DNA of 64,000 bases from an uncultured Microbacteriaceae bacterium. GTDB taxonomy: Bacteria; Actinomycetota; Actinomycetes; Actinomycetales; Microbacteriaceae. Each line of letters starts with the position of its first letter. The stretch's first letter is position 1. The translations under genes were made by a program, and so were the position numbers. The stretch covers positions 1 to 64,000 of the forward strand of contig CANKXX010000001.1 in the NCBI GenBank assembly GCA_947487835.1, given 5' to 3'. Under the pieces are notes generated by a model. It was not told where the DNA came from and searched no databases. It saw nothing but the letters and a program-made list of their open reading frames with translations. This document shows positions 53,773-61,423 of this stretch, piece by piece.

Positions 53773-54089
53773 GACGCAGCCCGATGTCGAGGAAGGGAGT
53801 GGTGCTCGGCGCGACCGTGGTTCTCCTCGCGCTCGTGTTCGTGCTGGCCGTCATCGTCGCGGGATCCGCCGCCGTCCAGGCGGCCTTCCTCGTCGATGAG
53901 CTGCCCGCACCCGCGTTCGGAACCGCCGCCTCGGCAGACCTGGATACTCACTATCGATTGCTTTCCGGCGGTGCCGTCGTCGCCGTGATCGCACTCATCG
54001 CAGCAGCGACGGTGAGCGTCATCGCGTCCCACCCCCGTGCTGCAGCGGCCCGAACGCGATCGGTGACCTCGCCAAGCCGGACGCGCTGA
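53769..54089 (+). CDS. Small two-helix membrane protein
   Basis: A 106-residue protein. A basic N-terminus (RRSPMSRKG) is followed by two hydrophobic segments, VVLGATVVLLALVFVLAVIV and SGGAVVAVIALIAAATVSVI, and a basic tail. The short loop between them is polar. No family is recognised. The GTG start overlaps the preceding gene's stop (GTGA), so a functional pairing with that soluble protein is likely. Confidence 0.62.
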   Translation: MRRSPMSRKGVVLGATVVLLALVFVLAVIVAGSAAVQAAFLVDELPAPAFGTAASADLDTHYRLLSGGAVVAVIALIAAATVSVIASHPRAAAARTRSVTSPSRTR

Positions 54090-54146
54090 TCGCGTCAGCG
54101 ACTCGATCCGCTCCCCTTTCGCAGAGGGCTCAGCGCCGCGACGCGC

Positions 54147-54221
54147 TCAGGATCGGGTCAGGGCCAGGAACAACAGGATCCCGCCGATGACGACCAGGGC
54201 GATCGAGCCCGCCGTGAACAT
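54147..54221 (-). CDS. Possible 24-residue membrane micropeptide
   Basis: A short reading frame from an ATG at 54221 encodes a peptide that is almost all hydrophobic: MFTAGSIALVVIGGILLFLA, then LTRS. This is one membrane helix with a basic end. An in-frame GTG at 54257 would add 12 residues. The surrounding gap of ~240 bases has no other gene. There is no clear ribosome site, so this is a weak call. Confidence 0.25.
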   Translation of the reverse strand: MFTAGSIALVVIGGILLFLALTRS

Positions 54222-54328
54222 CGGCTCCCGCGCCGACCTCGCCCATGCCGGTATCACGCGACGACATTCCGGTCACGTCGACGATACCGATCCGCCGCGC
54301 GCCGTCGATCCCCGACGGCGCGCGGCGG

Positions 54329-55006
54329 CTACTCGTACGTGTCCGTCCAGGACGCGATGTCCACGCCGTGGTTGTCCGGCGACGCGAGCGACCACCACGC
54401 CGGTGCATGCGAGTCGTCGGCAAGTCTTCCTCCGGCGGCGAGCGCCGCGTCGACGCGGGCGCGGGCCTGGTCAGCAGGCACGAACACGTCGATGTGCGTC
54501 CGTCCTCTGGTCGGGGTATCGCCGGTGATCGGGTTGAATGCGAGCTGAGGCCCGCAGCGCAGGGGGTCCACCGCGTCCGTGTCGCCGAGGGGCTCGTAAC
54601 CCAGGGCGGCTGCGAAGAACGGCCGCACGTCTGCCCGGGAGTGCTGGGCGACGTAGATGCCGATCGACTGCGCCCGTGCGGGGTCGGCCATCAGCGCCAG
54701 CTCGGCGGCCGCCCGAGACACCAGGGCGGCGAACGAAGTCGCGGCAGCGGGGATCCCTTCGGGTTCACGGATCGGGATGCGCACCGCCACCGCCTCCGGG
54801 CGCACATCGATGTCCGGGCGGACGCCATGCCTCTCGGCTGCCTCCACCACGGGCCCAACGAGCCGTGCCGCGTGGGCGAGGGAGGTCGCGGAGAAGACCG
54901 CCTGCGGACCGGTCCCCGTCACGCGCCAGTCGGCGACCCCCGGCGCCCGATGAAACGCGGCCGGGGAGATCCAGCCGGAATCACTCGTCGTCTCGACCAT
55001 GAGCAC
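54329..55006 (-). CDS. Fusion of a pterin-dehydratase-like domain and a VOC domain
   Basis: A 225-residue protein. The first ~110 residues resemble 4a-hydroxytetrahydrobiopterin dehydratase (FHRAPGVADWRVTGTG, AAERHGVRPDIDVRPEAV). The typical HH pair reads RHGVRP, so the active site may be weak. Residues ~115-225 are a VOC/glyoxalase domain (HIDVFVPADQARARVDAAL and PDNHGVDIASW). Such fusions occur in Actinobacteria. The substrate is unknown. The ATG at 55006 or an in-frame one shortly after are both possible. Confidence 0.7.
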   Translation of the reverse strand: MLMVETTSDSGWISPAAFHRAPGVADWRVTGTGPQAVFSATSLAHAARLVGPVVEAAERHGVRPDIDVRPEAVAVRIPIREPEGIPAAATSFAALVSRAAAELALMADPARAQSIGIYVAQHSRADVRPFFAAALGYEPLGDTDAVDPLRCGPQLAFNPITGDTPTRGRTHIDVFVPADQARARVDAALAAGGRLADDSHAPAWWSLASPDNHGVDIASWTDTYE

Positions 55007-55111
55007 TCCTTAGAGGGACGGCGTCGTCCCGACCATGCCGCGACGATGCGCGCGGGTCACACGTTACTCGGCGGGTGCCCGCGCTCCGACGTCGACGGCG
55101 CTGCACCTGGA

Positions 55112-55906
55112 TCAGGCGGGTGCCCCGCCGGGCTCGGCGAAGATCAGCGCCACTCCCCCGGCTCGCGCATCCTGGATCAGCGCCGGCGGCGCGTCCGAGG
55201 TGGTGACTATGGTGTCGAGGTCGGCGATGCCCCCGAAGCGGTGCGCGGCGGTGCGCGTGAACTTGTCCGGCGTGGCGACCAGGACGACGCGTCGGGAGGC
55301 GTCCAGCGCCGCTCGCTTGACCTGCGCGTCACCCCATCCCGCCACGGTGAGTCCGGTGTCGGGGTCGGCGGCACAGGCGCCGATGATCGCGATGTCGAAC
55401 CGCATCGCCCGCACGGCGTCGGCCGCACCCGCGCCGGTGAAGGCGAGATCGTCATGATCGACCACTCCTCCGGGGACGATCACCTGGTTGCCGGGCTGAC
55501 GAGCGAGCGCGGCCGCCGCGTGGAGCGACAGTGCGAGGGCGGTGATCCCGCGCCCCGCCACCCTGTCGGCGACGGCGAGCGCCGTGGTGCCGTTGTCGAT
55601 CAGCACCGAGTCGCCAGCTCGGATGAGGTCCGCCGCCGCTCGAGCGAGCGCCACCTTGGTGGGCGCGGAGGCGGCCTGCCGCAGGGCGAAGGGGTACTCG
55701 GAGCCGCGGCTCGGCATGGGTGCCGCGCCGCCGCGCATCCGTCGAATGGCGCCCTGCTCGGCGAGCTCGGCGAGATCGCGGCGGATACTGATCGGCGACG
55801 CCCCGGTGAGCGCTGAAAGCTGCGCGATGGTGCGCGGCCCGGAGTCGACCGCTCGAATGATCACTCGGTGACGTTCTGATCGTTGCACCTGATCATTCTG
55901 GTTCAT
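55112..55906 (-). CDS. DeoR family transcriptional regulator
   Basis: A 264-residue regulator. The N-terminal DeoR HTH (TIAQLSALTGASPISIRRDLAEL, about residues 25-47) precedes a sugar-isomerase-like sensor domain with DSVLIDNGTTALAVADRV and FDIAIIGACAADPDTGL. DeoR proteins usually sense phosphorylated sugars. The start ATG at 55906 is only 12 bases from the ATG of the divergent MFS gene. It probably controls that transporter. The direct repeats TGATC near 55877-55895 could be its site. Confidence 0.88.
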   Translation of the reverse strand: MNQNDQVQRSERHRVIIRAVDSGPRTIAQLSALTGASPISIRRDLAELAEQGAIRRMRGGAAPMPSRGSEYPFALRQAASAPTKVALARAAADLIRAGDSVLIDNGTTALAVADRVAGRGITALALSLHAAAALARQPGNQVIVPGGVVDHDDLAFTGAGAADAVRAMRFDIAIIGACAADPDTGLTVAGWGDAQVKRAALDASRRVVLVATPDKFTRTAAHRFGGIADLDTIVTTSDAPPALIQDARAGGVALIFAEPGGAPA

Positions 55907-55918
55907 AGCCTGCCCGTC

Positions 55919-57127
55919 ATGACAACACAGACACGATTCGGAGCGGGTGCCGCGGCAGGGGTCGGCATCCTGTTCGCGAGCAACGGGGCCATCTTCGCGG
56001 CGCTTCTGCCCTGGTACCCGTTGCTCGCGGTGCGCCTGAGCCTCGATGTGGCGGAGTTCGGCGTCATCGTTGCGGCATTCGCGCTCGGGGCGATCGCGTC
56101 CTCCGCCCTGCCCACTCCCCTGGTCGCTCGGTTCGGGCCGGTGCCGGTGGGCGTGGGCGGGACGGTGCTGCTTGCCCTGGTGATCGCCGGTGCCGCGTGG
56201 GCGACAACGGGGTGGATGCTCGCCGCGTTCATCTTCCTCGCCGGCTTCGTCGACGCCGTCGTCGATGTCGCCCAGAACCTCGCGGGCATTCGCGTGCAGG
56301 ACGTCGTCGGCCGCTCGATCCTCTCGTCCATGCACGCGCTCTGGAGCCTCGGCGGAGTCGTCAGCGGAGCGCTCTCCACTGTCGCGGCCGCAGCGGGCAT
56401 CGACGCACGGCTGTACCTCGCCGCCGTCGGAATCACGTGCATCCTCCTCGTCGCCGTCGGGGGCAGGCTGGTCGGAGCATCAGCGAACGATGCTGACGCA
56501 CCGGCGCCACGCAGCCCCGGTGGGCTCCCGCGAGCGGGCCTGCTGCACGTGGCGCTGCCGGCGTGCCTACCGCTCGTCGCTTTGGCCATCTGCGGGACGA
56601 TGCTCGAGGACGTCGCCAACAACTGGGCCGCGATGGCGGCCGTGTCGATCGGCGGACTCCCTCTCGACAGCGCCGGAATCGCCTTCACGGTCGTCCTCGG
56701 CAGCCAGTGCGTCGGCCGCTTCTCCGGGGACCTGCTGATCCAGCGCTTCGGGCGCGCCACCGTCGCCCGATACGGTGGATTCCTCATCGCGTCCGGCGGT
56801 CTGCTCGTGGTGACGACGCAGGGTCAGGCCGGGACCCTCCTTCTCGGGTTGGCGATGGCGGGCTACGGCTCGGCCACCCTCGTACCCAGCGCGCTGAGCG
56901 CGGCCGGAAGCATCCCCGGCGTCAGTGCCGGGGTCGGAGTCACCCTCGTGAGCTGGCTGATGCGGCTCGGATTCCTCGGCACGAGCCCGGTCGTCGGCGC
57001 TCTCGCGGATGCGACCGATCTGCGCTGGGGACTGTGCATCCTCGTTGCGGTCGGCGTGACGGCGGCCGTCCTCTCCCGAGCCCTCGACCGCCCCGCCCGT
57101 GGCGCCGGCGCATCGGCCAGAGGGTGA
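55919..57127 (+). CDS. MFS transporter
   Basis: A 402-residue transporter with about 12 membrane helices. The first loop contains LAVRLSLDVAEFGVIVAAF. The middle loop between helices 6 and 7 is short and polar (GASANDADAPAPRSPGG). FAGFVDAVVDVAQNLAGIRVQ resembles sugar/efflux MFS members of the FucP/YbjJ kind. The divergent DeoR regulator suggests a sugar or nucleoside substrate. The ATG at 55919 is preferred over one at 55883, which lies inside the DeoR gene. Confidence 0.85.
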   Translation: MTTQTRFGAGAAAGVGILFASNGAIFAALLPWYPLLAVRLSLDVAEFGVIVAAFALGAIASSALPTPLVARFGPVPVGVGGTVLLALVIAGAAWATTGWMLAAFIFLAGFVDAVVDVAQNLAGIRVQDVVGRSILSSMHALWSLGGVVSGALSTVAAAAGIDARLYLAAVGITCILLVAVGGRLVGASANDADAPAPRSPGGLPRAGLLHVALPACLPLVALAICGTMLEDVANNWAAMAAVSIGGLPLDSAGIAFTVVLGSQCVGRFSGDLLIQRFGRATVARYGGFLIASGGLLVVTTQGQAGTLLLGLAMAGYGSATLVPSALSAAGSIPGVSAGVGVTLVSWLMRLGFLGTSPVVGALADATDLRWGLCILVAVGVTAAVLSRALDRPARGAGASARG

Positions 57128-57136
57128 CCGATCAGG

Positions 57137-57772
57137 TCACCCGGCGACGGGATCGGTCGCCGCGCGCGGATGCGGGTCGTGCGGATGCTGCGGGTCGGCG
57201 AGGAACGCGCGCTCGTAGATGTCGTAGACGACCGCGGCCTTGAGGTCGTTGTACCGGACCGCTCCATCGGATAGGGCGGCCGCCTGCTTCGCCTCGGCGT
57301 AACGATGCCGGTCCTCGGGGTTCGACCGCAGCCACTCGGCGAAGAGCCTGTGCCGCCGCGGCTCCACCGCGCCCGGGTTCCAGACGTGCAGATTGGTGTT
57401 CGGGCGTCCCAGGGTGAGCTGCCGGTGCGGCTCCCCCGCAAGATCGTCGCGGAAGATGAGGCGGAACCCCGCCGCCTCGAGGGCCGGCAGGTAGGCGGGC
57501 TCGTCCGCCACGTCCCGCACGGTCAGGTCGATGTCGAGCACCGGCTTCGCGATCAGGCCGGGCACCGCGGTTGATCCGGTGTGCGCAAGCCCCAGGATCT
57601 GCCGCGGTATCGCCGCCTCGATCAGCAGCCGCACCCGCCCGTAGCCCGCCGCCCAGGCGGCGTGATCGAGGGCGAGCCCACCGGGGTCGACCTGGCGATG
57701 GGCGACGCGTTCGGCCTGGCGCCCGGCATTGGTGCCGGCGGCAAAGGGTCGCCATAGGGGATGCACTGCCAC
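57137..57772 (-). CDS. GrpB family (UPF0157) protein
   Basis: A 211-residue protein of the GrpB/nucleotidyltransferase-like family. HTGSTAVPGLIAKPVLDIDL is the signature, with the acidic pair of the nucleotidyltransferase fold. HLHVWNPG-like LHVWNPGAVEPRRH follows, and RYNDLKAAVVYDIY ends it. Some relatives carry a dephospho-CoA kinase domain; this one does not. The GTG at 57772 follows GAGGAG. A longer ATG start at 57814 has no such site. Confidence 0.82.
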   Translation of the reverse strand: MAVHPLWRPFAAGTNAGRQAERVAHRQVDPGGLALDHAAWAAGYGRVRLLIEAAIPRQILGLAHTGSTAVPGLIAKPVLDIDLTVRDVADEPAYLPALEAAGFRLIFRDDLAGEPHRQLTLGRPNTNLHVWNPGAVEPRRHRLFAEWLRSNPEDRHRYAEAKQAAALSDGAVRYNDLKAAVVYDIYERAFLADPQHPHDPHPRAATDPVAG

Positions 57773-57899
57773 GGGAGCTCCTCTCGCCTCCTCCCCCGGG
57801 TCCGTCGTACCCACCCGGACAGAGCTCTGGGCCCCCCGCTGATGCGGAGAGCCCAGAGCGCGATCGGCCGGAGCCGCGACCGGAGTCGTGGTGCGAGTG

Positions 57900-58745
57900 C
57901 TACAGCACGTTCCCGGAGGTGCGGCCGTCGTTGCCGCGGTCGCGTGTGGGGTCGAGCGTCGGGTCGTCGTCGACGGCGAGTGCGTCGTCGATGGCAGGCT
58001 CGCCCGTCACGGCGGTGCCGGAGGTGTAGTCGGCGGCGGCCGTGCTCACGCCGGCCGTTTCCGTCGTCTCCACGGGCGTGTAGGTCTCCGTCGGCGTCAC
58101 GGCGATGGAGGCGTCCTCCGGCGTGGTGTCCTCGGTGTCCTTGCTCTTGCTGGCGGCAGCGATACCGGCAGCGGCGGCTGCGACCGCAGCCACACCGGCG
58201 GCAGCAGCGACCTTGCCGGAGACGCCGGCCTTGCCGGAGTCGCCGCGCGAGGCATCGGCGTGCTCGACGCCGGGAGCACCGGCCGTGGCGCCCTCGTTGA
58301 TCGTGCCGCGCCATGCGCCGCTTGCGTAACCCTCGGCCTCGATGAAGGCCTTGAAGCGCTCGAGGTCACCCTCGGTCTGGTTGTCGACGACGTTGAGCTT
58401 GTCACCGATCTTCTCGACGATGCCCTCGGGCTCGTACTCGAGGCTCAGGTTGACGCGGGTCTGGCCACCGCCGAGATCCTCGAAGGTCACCTCACCGGCG
58501 TTCGTCGCGCCCTCGGTCGCCGCCCACGCCACCTTGCGGTCCGGCACCTGCTCGAGGACCTTGGCCTCCCACTGGCGCTTGACGCCGGCAAGCTCGGCGA
58601 CCCACTCGAGACGATTGTCGCTGAGCTGGGTGACCTTCTTGATGCCGTTCATGAAGTGCGGGAAGTCTTCGAACTGAGTCCACTGGTTGTACGCCACGCT
58701 GACCGGGACGTTGACCAGGATGCTCTTTTCAACTCTCGTGCTCAC
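57900..58745 (-). CDS. SRPBCC domain protein with Ala-rich segment and acidic tail
   Basis: A 281-residue protein. Residues 1-150 form a START-like SRPBCC domain (EKSILVNVPVSVAYNQWTQF, FPHFMNGIKKV) of the cyclase/dehydrase kind. Then comes a linker, an Ala-rich hydrophobic stretch (GVAAVAAAAAGIAAA, about 178-197) that may sit in a membrane, and an acidic Thr/Asp-rich tail. The layout is unusual for the family. Related proteins occur in stress-induced sets in Actinobacteria. AAGGAGA lies upstream of the ATG. Confidence 0.82.
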   Translation of the reverse strand: MSTRVEKSILVNVPVSVAYNQWTQFEDFPHFMNGIKKVTQLSDNRLEWVAELAGVKRQWEAKVLEQVPDRKVAWAATEGATNAGEVTFEDLGGGQTRVNLSLEYEPEGIVEKIGDKLNVVDNQTEGDLERFKAFIEAEGYASGAWRGTINEGATAGAPGVEHADASRGDSGKAGVSGKVAAAAGVAAVAAAAAGIAAASKSKDTEDTTPEDASIAVTPTETYTPVETTETAGVSTAAADYTSGTAVTGEPAIDDALAVDDDPTLDPTRDRGNDGRTSGNVL

Positions 58746-58881
58746 GGAATATCTCCTTCACATCGTTAGAACCGGCGGCCGACTTTCTCCGCCGTTGGTG
58801 CGATGCTACTGACGGCGGTCGCGTCACGTGGAGCTCCCAAGCAATTCCCACCTCACTTCCGGGTTGAAGTGCAAGCGGCGG

Positions 58882-59262
58882 TCAGGGCCAGGTGTGCGCG
58901 AGGCGGTCGAACAGCTCCGGATCGGAGTGCACCGGGATGACGCAGATGAGCTGCCCGCCGGGCACGCGCAGGGTGTGGCAGTCCTGCCACCGGTTGATCC
59001 TGACGGCGCCGAGTGCCACCAGCCGAGCGGTCTCGGCCTCGTGATCGTCTGTCTCGATGTCCACGTGGTAGCGCGGGGCGTCGTCGACGCTCTGCACGGC
59101 GAACACCAGATCGGGATGCACGCCGGGCAGCGACGTGAACTGCGGCTCGTCCGGCACCGGGGTGGCAGGGACACCGAGGGCGGCGGACCAGAACTGCGCC
59201 GAGCGCGCCGCCTCCGCGGCGGGGGAATCGATCAGAAACGTGGACAGGCGGCTCCGATGCAC
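58882..59262 (-). CDS. VOC family protein
   Basis: A 126-residue protein with a vicinal-oxygen-chelate fold. AARSAQFWSAALGVP is the first helix, YHVDIETDDHEAETARLVALGA the central strand and DPELFDRL the end. Metal-binding His and Glu residues appear to be only partly conserved. The GTG at 59262 is used because TAGCGT ends 7 bases before it, a leaderless pattern. Several longer in-frame starts lie within the esterase gene on the other strand and were rejected. Confidence 0.72.
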   Translation of the reverse strand: MHRSRLSTFLIDSPAAEAARSAQFWSAALGVPATPVPDEPQFTSLPGVHPDLVFAVQSVDDAPRYHVDIETDDHEAETARLVALGAVRINRWQDCHTLRVPGGQLICVIPVHSDPELFDRLAHTWP

Positions 59263-59406
59263 GGTGGAGACGCTACTCCCCCGCGCTTCGCCGCCGCCTC
59301 CCCCGCCCTTCGCCGCCCCCGCCGCTCTCCGCCGCTGGCTGCACGGGCGTTCGCGGAACCACGGCCCGTCGTGCGCCATGGCGGGCGGCCAGGCACACTG
59401 ATCAGC

Positions 59407-60315
59407 GTGACCAGAACCCCGCGCAGCGTCCGCTCGACCGCAATCCGCTCGGCGATCACCCTGCTGGGCTACCAGCGGGAGTTCCGCTCGGCCGAGAGGA
59501 CCGTGGGCGGTGCCGTCGACCGCGTCGTGCGACCGGAGCCCTTCGCGCCGCCGCGCTTCTTCGACCGCTCGGTGCGCTTCTCGGCCCGGCGGGTGCAGGG
59601 CTGGCCGGTGTACACGGTGACGCCGAAGGCGGGCGCGTCGGGCAGGCGGGCGGTGTACGCGCACGGCGGCGCCTGGGTGCACGAGATCTCCTTCTGGCAC
59701 TGGCGCCTGCTGGGTCAGCTCGCCGACGCGACGGGCACGGAGTTCGTCGTGCCCATCTATCCCCTGGTTCCGCTCGGCACGGCGGAGACCGTGGTGCCGG
59801 TGTTCGCGGACCTCGCGGAGGAGCTGATCGGGGAGGTCGGCGGGGAGCACGTGGCCCTCCTGGGCGACTCGGCGGGTGGCACCATCGCCCTCGCGACCGC
59901 GATGCTGCTGCGCGACCGCGGCGTGCCGGCGCCCCGGGAGGTGATCCTCATCGCCCCGGCGCTCGACCTGAGCTTCAGCGACCCGCTCATCCCCCGCATC
60001 CAGCCGACGGATCCGTGGCTCGCGGTGCCCGGCGGTCGCGCCGCGGCTGAGCGGTGGCGGGGCGCCCTCCCGATCTCGCACCCGCTCGTCAGTCCGATCC
60101 ACGGCTCCCTCGAGGGCCTGGGGCGGATCACCCTGTTCAGCGGTACTCACGACATCCTCAACGCCGATGCGCTCGCGCTCGACCGCCGGGCGCGGGCCGA
60201 GCGCCACCCGTTCGACTTCCACCAGGTGCCGAACATGCTGCACGTCTATCCGCTGCTGCCGATCCCCGAGGGTGCGGCGGCCCGCCGTGCCATCGCCGCC
60301 GTGCTCACGCGCTGA
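59407..60315 (+). CDS. Alpha/beta hydrolase (HSL family esterase)
   Basis: A 302-residue hydrolase. HGGAWVHE forms the oxyanion hole (about residue 82). The nucleophile Ser is in GDSAGG (about 158), Asp in SGTHDILN and His in PNMLHVY complete the triad. This is the hormone-sensitive-lipase family, acting on short acyl esters. The N-terminal ~60 residues are an amphipathic cap. The start is the GTG at 59407. In-frame starts upstream overlap the VOC gene on the opposite strand. Confidence 0.85.
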   Translation: MTRTPRSVRSTAIRSAITLLGYQREFRSAERTVGGAVDRVVRPEPFAPPRFFDRSVRFSARRVQGWPVYTVTPKAGASGRRAVYAHGGAWVHEISFWHWRLLGQLADATGTEFVVPIYPLVPLGTAETVVPVFADLAEELIGEVGGEHVALLGDSAGGTIALATAMLLRDRGVPAPREVILIAPALDLSFSDPLIPRIQPTDPWLAVPGGRAAAERWRGALPISHPLVSPIHGSLEGLGRITLFSGTHDILNADALALDRRARAERHPFDFHQVPNMLHVYPLLPIPEGAAARRAIAAVLTR

Positions 60316-60335
60316 GCGACACCGCGTCACGGAGG

Positions 60336-61358
60336 TCAGCGGCCGGCGTGCGTCCACTCCAGGAGACGGTCGATCGGCCAGGTCGTGATGATGCGGTCGA
60401 CGGGCACGCCGTTCGCCTCGGCGCGTTCGGCGCCGTAGGCCAGGAAGTCGAGCTGGCCCGGCGCGTGGGCGTCCGTGTCGATGCTGAAGAGGCAACCCGC
60501 CTCGAGGGCCATCCGGATGAGCCGGCCGGGCGGGTCCTGCCGCTCCGGCCGCGAGTTGATCTCGACCGCGACGTCGTGCTCCGCGCAGGCGGCGAACACG
60601 CGCTCCGCGTCGAACTCGGACTCGGGGCGCGTGCCCCGCGACCCCGTGACGAGCCGGCCCGTGCAGTGCCCCAGCACGTTCGTGTGCGGGTTCGCGATGC
60701 CCGCGAGCATCCGCTTCGTCATCGTGTCGCGGTCGGACCGCAGCTTGGAGTGCACGCTGGCGACGACGACGTCGAGCCGGTCGAGCATCTCGGGAGTCTG
60801 ATCGAGCTCACCGCTCTCCAGGATGTCCACCTCGATGCCGCTGAGCAGGCGGAAGCCGTCGTCCCCGCCGGCGTTGATGCCCGCGACCACGTCGAGCTGC
60901 TTCTCGAGCCGCTCGACGGTCAGGCCGTTGGCGACCGTGAGGTTCGGCGAGTGGTCGGTCAGCGCCTGGTACTCGCGGCCCAGAGCGCGGGCCGCCTCCA
61001 CCATGAGCTCGATCGGCGAGCCGCCGTCGGACCACTCGCTGTGGCTGTGCAGGTCGCCGCGCAACGCCGCCCGGATCTCGCCGCCGCCCGCGGCCAGCGG
61101 CGTCGCCCCGCGGTCGCGCAGGTTCTGCAGGTAGTCGGGCACCACGCCGGTCAGGGACTGCTGGATGACCTCGAGCGATCGCGCGCCGATGCCCTTCGTC
61201 CGCTTGAGCCTGCCATCGGCGGCCCGCTCGCGGAGCTCCTCGGTCGGCACGTCGGCGATCGCGGCGGCAGCCTTACGGAACGCCTGCACCTTGAAGGTGG
61301 GGGCGAGCTCCCGCTCGAGCCAGAAGGCGATCTCGTTCAGGGCGTCGACGGAGTCCAT
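60336..61358 (-). CDS. PHP-domain protein with N-terminal HhH region (PolX-like without polymerase)
   Basis: A 340-residue protein. Residues ~1-75 resemble the helix-hairpin-helix part of DNA polymerase X (FRKAAAAIADVP, KGIGARSLEVIQ). A PHP domain follows: GDLHSHSEWSDGGSP, QALTDHSPN, LLSGIEVDIL, VVASVHSKL, ILGHCTGR-like VLGHCTGRLV and DTDAHAPGQL. The nucleotidyltransferase core of PolX is absent. It could be a phosphatase or nuclease in DNA repair. It lies next to parE on the same strand. Confidence 0.82.
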   Translation of the reverse strand: MDSVDALNEIAFWLERELAPTFKVQAFRKAAAAIADVPTEELRERAADGRLKRTKGIGARSLEVIQQSLTGVVPDYLQNLRDRGATPLAAGGGEIRAALRGDLHSHSEWSDGGSPIELMVEAARALGREYQALTDHSPNLTVANGLTVERLEKQLDVVAGINAGGDDGFRLLSGIEVDILESGELDQTPEMLDRLDVVVASVHSKLRSDRDTMTKRMLAGIANPHTNVLGHCTGRLVTGSRGTRPESEFDAERVFAACAEHDVAVEINSRPERQDPPGRLIRMALEAGCLFSIDTDAHAPGQLDFLAYGAERAEANGVPVDRIITTWPIDRLLEWTHAGR

Positions 61359-61423
61359 GCCCCCATCCTGCCGCGCCCGTTGGAGGGACGCGTGCGGCGC
61401 CGCTTCCGCGTTCGCTTTCCGGG

